This document shows, in pieces, positions 43,287 through 50,828 of a stretch of 64,000 bases of DNA. Under the pieces are notes generated by a model, which saw nothing but the letters and a program-made list of their open reading frames with translations, ran no database searches and was not told where the DNA came from. Source of the DNA: Nitrospiraceae bacterium. GTDB lineage: Bacteria > Nitrospirota > Nitrospiria > Nitrospirales > Nitrospiraceae. Position 1 is the first letter of the stretch. Every line of letters starts with the position of its first letter. The DNA is taken from NCBI GenBank assembly GCA_919902665.1, contig CAKKRK010000020.1, positions 62,001-126,000 of the forward strand. The letters are read 5' to 3'. The translations under genes and the position numbers were made by a program.

Positions 43287-44353
43287 GGCAGTTCATCGAA
43301 GGCAAGACGATCCTCGTGACCGGGGGGACCGGTTCCATCGGATCCGAGATCGTGCGACAACTCCTCACCTACGATCCCAAGATGGTTCGGGTGTTGTCTC
43401 GCAGCGAGCACATGCAATATCAGCTGATTCAGGAACTGGGGCGTTTGCCGAACCTCGTCTGTTTCATTGGAGATGTGCGGGACCCTGAACGATTGAATCG
43501 CGCCTCGGTCGAGGCCGACGTGATTTTTCACGTGGCCGCGATGAAACATGTGCCTCTCTGTGAGTTCAACGCGTTCGAAGCTATCGAGTCGAATGTCATC
43601 GGCGCGCAGAATGTCATCAACGCCGCCATCACGAACAAAGTGAAACAGGTTATTGCGATCAGCACGGACAAGGCCGTGAATCCGATGAACGTGATGGGCG
43701 CAACCAAATTACTGGCGGAAAAACTGTTCACGAGCGCGCACCATTATGCCGGTGTCAGCGGGACCAAGTTCGCCTGCGTCCGGTTCGGCAACGTATTGGG
43801 GTCCCGGGGATCCGTCGTGCCGGCCTGGATCGATCAGATCGTCAAGGGTCAGCCGGTGACGATCACGGATCCGGATATGACCCGCTTCTTCTTATCGATT
43901 CCGCAAGCCGTGAGTTTGGTGTTCAAGGCGATGAACCGCATGGTCGGAGGGGAGATCTTCATCTTGAAGATGCCGGTGTTGCGCATGGGGGACCTGGCGG
44001 AGGCGGTCATTCAGCATTTTTCGCCGGATCAGGGCATCGATCCCTCGGCCGTCGAACGAAAGATTGTGGGGATCAGGCCGGGCGAGAAGATGTACGAACT
44101 CCTCATGACGGAAGACGAATCGTCTATCGCCTTGGAGGTCGACGAGATGTTCATCATCCCGCCGCATATCGAAATTCCCCATCGAGGACTGAAGCGCCGC
44201 ACCTATGAAGGCGCCCAACCGGCGCCGACGGCAGGATACGATTCCAGGCGCGATCTGCCACTCGGACGTCGGTCGATTCTTCAAATGTTGCAAGAAGTGT
44301 TTCCCGAAAGAGTTCGGCGTCCGAGCCCCCATCGTGCGGCGTTGACAGCCTAA
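43283..44353 (+). CDS. UDP-GlcNAc 4,6-dehydratase-like protein (PseB/LegB/CapD short form)
   Basis: First committed step of many bacterial nonulosonate pathways. The 356-residue product has KTILVTGGTGSIGSEIVRQLL, VIFHVAAMKHVPLCEFN, and the catalytic STDKAVNPMNVMGATKLLAE; GVSGTKFACVRFGNVLGSRG follows. It lacks the membrane domain of FlaA1/CapD. Whether it inverts C5 (PseB) or retains it (LegB) is not decided. Starts in the stop of the preceding gene (ATGA). Confidence 0.92.
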   Translation: MRQFIEGKTILVTGGTGSIGSEIVRQLLTYDPKMVRVLSRSEHMQYQLIQELGRLPNLVCFIGDVRDPERLNRASVEADVIFHVAAMKHVPLCEFNAFEAIESNVIGAQNVINAAITNKVKQVIAISTDKAVNPMNVMGATKLLAEKLFTSAHHYAGVSGTKFACVRFGNVLGSRGSVVPAWIDQIVKGQPVTITDPDMTRFFLSIPQAVSLVFKAMNRMVGGEIFILKMPVLRMGDLAEAVIQHFSPDQGIDPSAVERKIVGIRPGEKMYELLMTEDESSIALEVDEMFIIPPHIEIPHRGLKRRTYEGAQPAPTAGYDSRRDLPLGRRSILQMLQEVFPERVRRPSPHRAALTA

Positions 44354-44451
44354 CCCGTTGGGTCAAGGTAGATAGGCCGAAAGCTTGTAGTCTTCAGCCT
44401 ATAGCCTGAATACCTGAGTCGTTCCCACAGTCTTATCGAAAGGACTCTCCC

Positions 44452-47097
44452 ATGAGCTTCCTCGAACAGAACCTCGCCATCATGGAAACACGCGATCCGG
44501 AGTTGGCGGCGCTCATGCGCAGCGACATCGATTGCAGCCATATCGAAGTCCTTCCGTCGCATCAGCCCGATGTGATGACGGCAAGGGTCACGCTGCCATC
44601 CGGCGAACAGGTCCTGCTCCATAATATCGAAGACCCGATCGGCAGCGCCGTCCGCTCGGCTGAGAAACAGGAAATGAAAGCCGCGAATGGGTCGATCCTG
44701 CTCGGGTTCGGGCTCGGATACTTAGCGATCGAGCTGGCGAAGAAGGTGGAAAAGAAACATCCGATCATCATCTGCGAAGCGGACTCGGCCATGTTGAAAA
44801 CCGCGCTCACGCAGATGGATCTAGCGACGGTGTTGGAGTCGGACTATATTCGAATCCTGGTCGACGCTGAAATCGATCTGCCAAGCTGGATTCACAGACT
44901 GTCGGTCAAGTTCATGACCGCCAAGGTCGACGTGATTTCCTATGGCCCTTCCATTCGACTCTATCCGGACATCTACGAGAGGCTGACGCAGATTGCGCAC
45001 AAGGAGTCGATGGCGATCGTATTGAACCGGAACACGACCCTGAAAGCCGGCGCAAGGATGATGGAGAATGTGCTCCTGAACTTTCCGGATGTGTTGCGGT
45101 CGTCGGGCGTGAAACGCCTCGAAAATTTGTTTCAGGGAAGACCGGCAGTGTTGGTGGCAGCGGGGCCTTCGCTGGAAAAGAACGTACATTTGCTTCTAGA
45201 GTTGCAGGGGCGCGCGGTGATTATTGCAGTCGATACGGCATTGCGTTTACTGCTCCCCCTCGGCATCAAGCCGGATATTGTGACCACGATCGATTTCAAT
45301 CAGGTCAATTTTCAGAAGTTTGCCAACGTGCCGATCGACCAGGATATCTCGCTCGTCTATCACCCGGGAGGGTATTACGAAAGCATTCGTGCCTTTCAGG
45401 GGCCACGGTTCACCTCTTCATGGGTGCCGAACCGGATCCCTGCATGGCTCATGCAGTATCTGGAGCGTAAGGGGGCCCTTTCGTCAGGCACGACGGTCGC
45501 GCACATGTCGTTTTTCCTCGCCCGGCATATGGGATGCGACCCGATCGTGTTCATCGGGCAGGACCTGGCCTTTCCTAAGAACCAAGTGCATGCCAGCGAC
45601 CTGTCGCTCTGGAACATCGATACCGATGAAATGGACACCATTGAGGACATTTTCGGTGAACCGGTCGGTAGCATGAGCTCCTTCAAACATGCCATCTACT
45701 ACTTTGAGAAGGCCTTCAAGGAGACGCAGGCGACCATCATCGACGCGACCGAAGCGGGGGCGAAAAAGCAGGGTGCCCGTCCCCTGCGCCTACGCGAAGT
45801 GATCGACGAATACTGCAATCTCCCCCCGTTGGATATCAAGGGGATGCTGCGAGACGCAGCCAGGACTGTGGAGAGTGCGCGAACGGCGGAGTTGCTGAGG
45901 GATATGGACTTCATTAGTTCTGAGCTCGGTTGCATCACGAAGGAATGCCGGGAAGTCGTGTCGGTGTCGAGGAAGTTAAAGGCCAAGATCGACAAAAGCG
46001 AGATGGACGATGAGCAGTTCTGCAGGCTTTCGGAGAGGGCCGAACGGCTCACTCAACAGATGGACAGCCATGGGCGGGCTCTCTATCTCATGGGGGAGCA
46101 GAACTATGCGCTGGAACTGTACATGATGCAGCATGATGTGGAGGCGATCGACGAGATTGAGGACACCAATCAGAAGATTACGAAGCAGGTGGAGCGAGCC
46201 GCGGTGTACTACCCGAGTGTCGCCCGCGCTGCAGCGAACTTTAAAAATCCACTCGATCGATTGATTGATCGCCTGAAGCGTGCCCAGGAATTGGACCTGC
46301 AGCCGCCTGGCTCCGATGCGACAGCCGAAGATTGGTATCAGCGCGGGGTTGCGTACGGCAAGATCGATTATGGAAGAGAGGCGCTCCAGTCCGTTCAGGA
46401 GGCCTTGGCACGCGACTCCGATCATGTGCCGGCGTTAAAGTTTGCTGCTTCGTTGTTCCTGGCCGCCAATCGGACCAGTGAAGCCCTGGACGTATTGGCG
46501 CAGTTGAGAGGCCTCACGCGATCCGATCGGAAACTTGAAGGATTAGTGCAAGAGGCACAGGCCAAGCACCAGGCCTGGGAGACCCGCACGGCCCGTTTGA
46601 AAGAAGAGTTCGCAGGAAAGGTCCCGACAGAATCCCTCGAAGAAGCCGGGTGGTTTTATTACCGGACGAAGGATTACACCAGGGCGATTTCCATCTTGGC
46701 GCGTGCGGCCCTGCAGCATCCCACTGCGGAAACCTATGCGAAGCTCGGCCATGCCAAGCTGAAACTGGAGCAGCGAGACGGCGCGGTTGAAGCCTGGGAG
46801 CAGGCGCTAGCCCTCGATCCCTCACGAGCCGATCTGTACAAGGCGATGGGGGACTTGGCCTTAGAACAAGGGTCTGAGAAACAAGCCGAGGCTTTTCTCC
46901 AAGAGGCCTGCCGTTTGGAAGAGGACGATCTCGACGCTTTTGAGAAACTGGCGCGTCTCTATCTCAAGCGTGGAGCCAACATGGAAGCGGGGCTCTGTTA
47001 TGAGAATATGCTTCGCTTGGTGCCCAACCGGACGGATTTGATGTTGCAGATCGCGGCCCTCTATCAACGCCAAGTGTCGTTGGCGACGACGCAATGA
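44452..47097 (+). CDS. Maf-type motility accessory glycosyltransferase (DUF115) with TPR tail
   Basis: An 881-residue protein, the likely transferase that places the nonulosonate on flagellin. The N-terminal part has a Rossmann-like domain (ILLGFGLGYLAIELAKKVEK). The DUF115 core covers about residues 225-420 (AVLVAAGPSLEKNVHLLLEL; IIAVDTALRLLLPLGIKPDI; VFIGQDLAF). A helical region leads to tetratricopeptide repeats at about 620-880 (DWYQRGVAYGKIDYGREALQ; AVEAWEQALALDPSRADLYK). TPRs may bind flagellin or chaperones. Ends overlapping the next ATG. Confidence 0.9.
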   Translation: MSFLEQNLAIMETRDPELAALMRSDIDCSHIEVLPSHQPDVMTARVTLPSGEQVLLHNIEDPIGSAVRSAEKQEMKAANGSILLGFGLGYLAIELAKKVEKKHPIIICEADSAMLKTALTQMDLATVLESDYIRILVDAEIDLPSWIHRLSVKFMTAKVDVISYGPSIRLYPDIYERLTQIAHKESMAIVLNRNTTLKAGARMMENVLLNFPDVLRSSGVKRLENLFQGRPAVLVAAGPSLEKNVHLLLELQGRAVIIAVDTALRLLLPLGIKPDIVTTIDFNQVNFQKFANVPIDQDISLVYHPGGYYESIRAFQGPRFTSSWVPNRIPAWLMQYLERKGALSSGTTVAHMSFFLARHMGCDPIVFIGQDLAFPKNQVHASDLSLWNIDTDEMDTIEDIFGEPVGSMSSFKHAIYYFEKAFKETQATIIDATEAGAKKQGARPLRLREVIDEYCNLPPLDIKGMLRDAARTVESARTAELLRDMDFISSELGCITKECREVVSVSRKLKAKIDKSEMDDEQFCRLSERAERLTQQMDSHGRALYLMGEQNYALELYMMQHDVEAIDEIEDTNQKITKQVERAAVYYPSVARAAANFKNPLDRLIDRLKRAQELDLQPPGSDATAEDWYQRGVAYGKIDYGREALQSVQEALARDSDHVPALKFAASLFLAANRTSEALDVLAQLRGLTRSDRKLEGLVQEAQAKHQAWETRTARLKEEFAGKVPTESLEEAGWFYYRTKDYTRAISILARAALQHPTAETYAKLGHAKLKLEQRDGAVEAWEQALALDPSRADLYKAMGDLALEQGSEKQAEAFLQEACRLEEDDLDAFEKLARLYLKRGANMEAGLCYENMLRLVPNRTDLMLQIAALYQRQVSLATTQ

Positions 47098-48260
47098 AGA
47101 GGGGGCAGAGGCCTGAGGCGAGAGGCGAGGGTGGGAGGCTGGATCCTCTTGCCTCTCGCCCTTCGCCTTTGGCCATTGTAGAGAAATTCGTCGTGTACAA
47201 GGGCTCTCAGAATGAGGCCTTGTTCCCTGGCCTCACGAGGGCTGCGAACGGAGACCTTCTGGTCAGTTTCTGCACCCAGTTCGATTGTCAGACGGGGGGA
47301 GAGGCGTTTCTGATTCGTTCCATGGACGAAGGCCGGACCTGGGACAGGCCAATTTCAATCGTGCGCTCCCAGAGACCGGACGGCTGTATCAACCTCTCCG
47401 TCGGTCTGACCACGCTTAGGAATGGCACGGTACTGTATCCCTGCTGCGACACCAAGATTACGCGCAAGTGGGATCAACATGAAGCGGATCTATTGATTCT
47501 GCGTTCCCATAACCATGGGGTTACATGGTCCGAGCCAATCCCGATCCCTACCGACGTGATCGAACCCTTCGCCTATGGCAAGATTCTTGAGCTCAGGAAC
47601 GGCGATCTCCTCTGTCCGGTTTGGGGGAAGCGGCAATCCGATGAACCTTGGCGGACAGGCCTGGTCCGTTCCCGAGACGGCGGCCAGACATGGGGTGAAC
47701 ATGTCACCATCGGGTACGACCCTCACACGAGAATTCCATCACCTCAGGATGAGGTGGTGCATTGTGCCGGATTCAACGAAGCGACGTTGGTGGAGCTGCC
47801 TGACGGGCATGTTATGGCCGTTCTGCGCCAGCAAGGCGTGGGACCGGATGTCAGGCAAATGTTCCAGAGTTTTTCCCCGGACGGTGGCCTCACCTGGTCT
47901 GAGCCCCAGCCGATGTCTCTCTGGGGCACCTCTCCGTCCCTCCATTTGACTGCTTCCGGGCTCCTCCTCCTCGGATACCGAAACCATAGGGGAAATCCTC
48001 AAGGGCTTGCGACACCTGGCGTCGGCCTGAGCCTGAGCGAAGATTTCGGCGCGACATGGGTCAAGCATCGGTTGCTCGAAGATCCCCAAGGCTACCAATA
48101 TCAACATGAGTTCGAAGCAGGCTACCCGGCGTTTCTCGACCTCGACCGTCATCGGACCCTAGTGGTGTTCTACAGTTTCGACCCCACTCTCACCTCTCAA
48201 CGCTACCTGGCAGCCAACCTGCTTCACGTCGATCTGCTAATGAGCACAAGCCGCCACTAA
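47094..48260 (+). CDS. Sialidase-like BNR/Asp-box protein, no signal peptide
   Basis: A 388-residue six-bladed-propeller type protein. Five Asp-boxes are visible: SMDEGRTWDRP, SHNHGVTWSEP, SRDGGQTWGEH, SPDGGLTWSEP and SEDFGATWVKH. There is no export signal, so it would act in the cytoplasm, perhaps on a glycoconjugate or free nonulosonate. The ATG overlaps the Maf gene stop (ATGA), but codons 2-27 lie on a repeat hairpin and look unlike protein. The conserved part starts near IVEKFVVYKGSQNEALFPGL, so a later TTG or GTG is possible. Confidence 0.85.
   Translation: MKRGQRPEARGEGGRLDPLASRPSPLAIVEKFVVYKGSQNEALFPGLTRAANGDLLVSFCTQFDCQTGGEAFLIRSMDEGRTWDRPISIVRSQRPDGCINLSVGLTTLRNGTVLYPCCDTKITRKWDQHEADLLILRSHNHGVTWSEPIPIPTDVIEPFAYGKILELRNGDLLCPVWGKRQSDEPWRTGLVRSRDGGQTWGEHVTIGYDPHTRIPSPQDEVVHCAGFNEATLVELPDGHVMAVLRQQGVGPDVRQMFQSFSPDGGLTWSEPQPMSLWGTSPSLHLTASGLLLLGYRNHRGNPQGLATPGVGLSLSEDFGATWVKHRLLEDPQGYQYQHEFEAGYPAFLDLDRHRTLVVFYSFDPTLTSQRYLAANLLHVDLLMSTSRH
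47117..47160. repeat. REP-like hairpin inside the 5' end of the sialidase-like gene
   Basis: GGCGAGAGGCGAG (47117-47129) pairs with CTTGCCTCTCGCC (47148-47160) at 12 of 13 positions, with an 18-base loop. A related GAGAGGCGAGAG string occurs in the flgM leader (about 22420-22432). It looks like an intergenic repeat that has been read into a coding frame. Confidence 0.6.
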
Positions 48261-48293
48261 CCGGCACAATCGCGATTTCTAGCGGTATGCCTC

Positions 48294-48321
48294 TCAAGTC
48301 CGTCGGGCCATCATCCGATAC
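48294..48321 (+). promoter_or_regulatory. Sigma-28 promoter for fliC
   Basis: TCAAGTCC, 12 bases, TCCGATAC. Predicted start near 48328, which leaves a long leader of about 143 bases before the fliC ATG. Confidence 0.7.
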
Positions 48322-48411
48322 ACAAGCCAATGTCAACCTCATGATCACAGCGAAAGGAGGCATTGCGCACAAGGTGCCCGCGGTATTGAAGCGAACTCAT
48401 TCAGGCCAGCG

Positions 48412-48465
48412 ACACGGATGTTGCGGTGGCGTAGTGTTCCAGTAGTGAATCTCTCACGGAGGAAT
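48412..48465 (+). promoter_or_regulatory. Candidate CsrA binding sites in the fliC leader
   Basis: ACACGGATGT at 48412-48421 matches the ACANGGANGU consensus. A second GGA motif, CACGGAGGAA at 48456-48465, covers the ribosome binding site. A further AAAGGAGG lies at about 48354-48361. One site on the Shine-Dalgarno and one upstream is how CsrA represses flagellin (hag) in Bacillus. Confidence 0.5.
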
Positions 48466-48470
48466 TTCCA

Positions 48471-50393
48471 ATGGCGTTAACAGTCAATACCAACATCCCT
48501 AGTTTAACGGCGCAACGGAATTTGGGTAACAGCAACGACATGCTGGCCAAATCGTTGGAGCGTTTGTCATCCGGTCTCCGGGTCAACCGGTCTGCGGACG
48601 ACGCAGCCGGACTGTCGATTGCAACCAAGTTGAACATGCAGTCGCGCGGTCTTCGCGTGGCCGTACGGAATGCCGGCGATGCAGGATCCCTGGTCAACAC
48701 GGCGGAAGGCGCGTTTAACGTTGCCACCAACATCATCGGCCGGTTGCGTGAATTAGCTGTGCAAGCAGCCAGCGACACGAATACGGCCTCGGATCGGGCG
48801 ACCTTAGGGGGTGAATCCAGTTTGCTCGTGGCGGAGCTGAACCGGTTGGCCAGCACGACGGAGTTCAACGGTTCTTCCTTGCTGGACGGTTCCTTCTCGT
48901 CCGGGAAAATCCAGGTGGGCGCCAACGCCGATCAGACGATCTCCTTCTCGTTGGGTGACGTGCGCGCCGCCCAGCTTGGAAAATTTGCTGCCTTCTCTGT
49001 GGATATCGATAACGGGATCGGCTCGGCCGGGACGAGCCAACAAAGCGGGTACGGGAACATCACGGCCGGGGAATTCAATATCAATGGCCAGTTGGTTGGC
49101 GCGACCACGGCCACCGACGATCAAGTCTCAGTGCTGGAGCTGTTTTATAACAGTACCGGTGGCACGTTGCGGTTAGGGGATGGGACGGCTGGAGCCTCCG
49201 GCGCAACGGCATCGATGGGTACCTCTGCGACGACCGGAAACATCGCGAACCAGTTAGCCTCGGGCGTCGGAGCCTTATACATCAATGGCACGGCGATCAC
49301 CAGCCTCGCCACTGTGGATGGTCTCTCTGCCGCCTCTGGCACCAGTTCGCCTTATTCGACGAATAGCCAGTTCGTTTCGGCCTTTGTGGCGAAGATCAAT
49401 GCGGCGGGAATCACCAATGTGACCGCGCGGCAGAACGCCGACGGCTCCACCTATGCGTTGGTGGCAAGCAAGGGCACCGATATCAAACTGGCCTACAGCA
49501 ATACCGCCAACGTCTCGATGGGGTCCCAATTCAGCAGCATCGGATTGGCAAGCCAAGTGGTCGGATCCGGTAACGCTATCAGCGAGGTTAGCACCTACAA
49601 CGGCCAGTCCGGCGCCATCTCAAAGGCCGCGGCCATCAACAACGTCAGGGGCAAGACCGGGGTGGCCGCGGTGGCCGTTCCGAACGTGTTTTCCCAAGCA
49701 ACCGGTGTGGTTGCCGGCACACTTTCGGCCAATGGGCTATTCATCAACGGCTTCGCGATCGATGCGACGACGAACATCCTCGCCGGTGACAGCACGGGCG
49801 TCTTGCGGGCGGCGATCAACGCCAAGACCTCTTCCACAGGGGTCACCGCAAGCGTGAGTACTGCAGGGGCATTAATTTTGTCGGCCGCGGACGGCCGGAA
49901 TATTTCCGCCTTTGTGGGGACGGCTGAGGCGGCTACGGTCACCGCAGCCAGCACGGGAGTCAACATGTACAGGGGCGCCGTCAGGTTGACGTCGCAGGCC
50001 GATGTCACTTTCTCCGGGAGGACCACGGACATCGGGTCTGCCTCCACGGGCGTGCCCTACACGACGGACCTCCAAAATTCACTGGCCGTCATAGATATCA
50101 GCACCCAAGCCGGCGCCAATACGGCGATCATGTCTCTCGATGCGGCCCTTGCGCAGATCAGCAAGGTGCGGTCCGATGTCGGAGCCTTGACGAGCCGGCT
50201 GGAGTTGACGACACAGGCCCTGACGGTGTCCGCTGAGAATCAGGAAGCAGCGGCGGCCCGGATCAAGGACGCGGACTTCGCCTATGAAACGGCGCAATTC
50301 ACGCGAAACCAGATCCTGGTGCAGGCCGGCACGGCGATCCTGTCGCAGGCGAACAGTACTTCGCAGATCGCGCTACAGCTCCTGCAGGGCTAA
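48471..50393 (+). CDS. fliC: Flagellin FliC
   Basis: Filament subunit. The D0/D1 N-terminus has ALTVNTNIPSLTAQRNLGNS, LERLSSGLRVNRSADDAAGL and AEGAFNVATNIIGRLRELAV. The C-terminus has YETAQFTRNQILVQAGTAIL then SQIALQLLQG. The 640-residue length exceeds the 500-residue enterobacterial form because of a Thr/Ser/Ala-rich variable region (about 170-500), the likely glycosylation target given the island directly upstream. SD GGAGGAA. It is the only flagellin gene in the window. Confidence 0.97.
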   Translation: MALTVNTNIPSLTAQRNLGNSNDMLAKSLERLSSGLRVNRSADDAAGLSIATKLNMQSRGLRVAVRNAGDAGSLVNTAEGAFNVATNIIGRLRELAVQAASDTNTASDRATLGGESSLLVAELNRLASTTEFNGSSLLDGSFSSGKIQVGANADQTISFSLGDVRAAQLGKFAAFSVDIDNGIGSAGTSQQSGYGNITAGEFNINGQLVGATTATDDQVSVLELFYNSTGGTLRLGDGTAGASGATASMGTSATTGNIANQLASGVGALYINGTAITSLATVDGLSAASGTSSPYSTNSQFVSAFVAKINAAGITNVTARQNADGSTYALVASKGTDIKLAYSNTANVSMGSQFSSIGLASQVVGSGNAISEVSTYNGQSGAISKAAAINNVRGKTGVAAVAVPNVFSQATGVVAGTLSANGLFINGFAIDATTNILAGDSTGVLRAAINAKTSSTGVTASVSTAGALILSAADGRNISAFVGTAEAATVTAASTGVNMYRGAVRLTSQADVTFSGRTTDIGSASTGVPYTTDLQNSLAVIDISTQAGANTAIMSLDAALAQISKVRSDVGALTSRLELTTQALTVSAENQEAAAARIKDADFAYETAQFTRNQILVQAGTAILSQANSTSQIALQLLQG

Positions 50394-50405
50394 GTCACAG
50401 CAGGG

Positions 50406-50435
50406 TGAGGCGCGGACCGTGGGGTCTGCGCCTCA
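50406..50435 (+). terminator. Strong hairpin after fliC
   Basis: A 13-bp stem (TGAGGCGCGGACC with GGTCTGCGCCTCA, one G-U) and a 4-base loop, 12 bases after the fliC stop. No U-run follows, so it may protect or partly terminate the flagellin mRNA ahead of flaG. Confidence 0.65.
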
Positions 50436-50461
50436 TCCTCGTAGGACGATGAGGTATCGCT

Positions 50462-50773
50462 ATGGTGAGCAAAATTGACGGAGATGTTTCTTTGTCCAAT
50501 GCTCCGCCGTCTCATGCTTCGCAGGCAGGGGGACGGACGGATGTGTTGACGCCTGAAACCAAGCCGGAGACTACGCAGGCGACACCAGTGGTGCCTGCGC
50601 AGCCGGCCTATGGGTTCCGGTTGCGCGTGGATCAGGAGACCAAGGAGGTCACGGTCGTCATCGTCGACCCGACGACCAAGTCGGTCATTCGCGAGATCCC
50701 CTCTGAAGAAATGCGCATCGCATCGGATGTCATCCGGAACCTCCTCGGCCCGCTGATCGATAAGATTGTCTAA
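50462..50773 (+). CDS. flaG: FlaG family protein
   Basis: A 103-residue FlaG. The N-terminal half is polar and disordered. The C-terminal half holds the conserved domain GFRLRVDQETKEVTVVIVDP, SVIREIPSEEMRIASDVIRN, typical of FlaG. It affects filament length in other polar flagellates. Lies between fliC and fliD as usual. Confidence 0.92.
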   Translation: MVSKIDGDVSLSNAPPSHASQAGGRTDVLTPETKPETTQATPVVPAQPAYGFRLRVDQETKEVTVVIVDPTTKSVIREIPSEEMRIASDVIRNLLGPLIDKIV

Positions 50774-50777
50774 TTCC

Positions 50778-50804
50778 TCAAGTTTCTTCGCTCCCTGCCG
50801 ATAA
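50778..50804 (+). promoter_or_regulatory. Sigma-28 promoter for fliD
   Basis: TCAAGTTT, 11 bases, GCCGATAA. Close to the classical FliA consensus. Predicted start near 50811 and a leader of about 18 bases with GAGAGGGGAG before the ATG. Confidence 0.78.
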
Positions 50805-50828
50805 AGACTGTGAGAGGGGAGCAGACAT

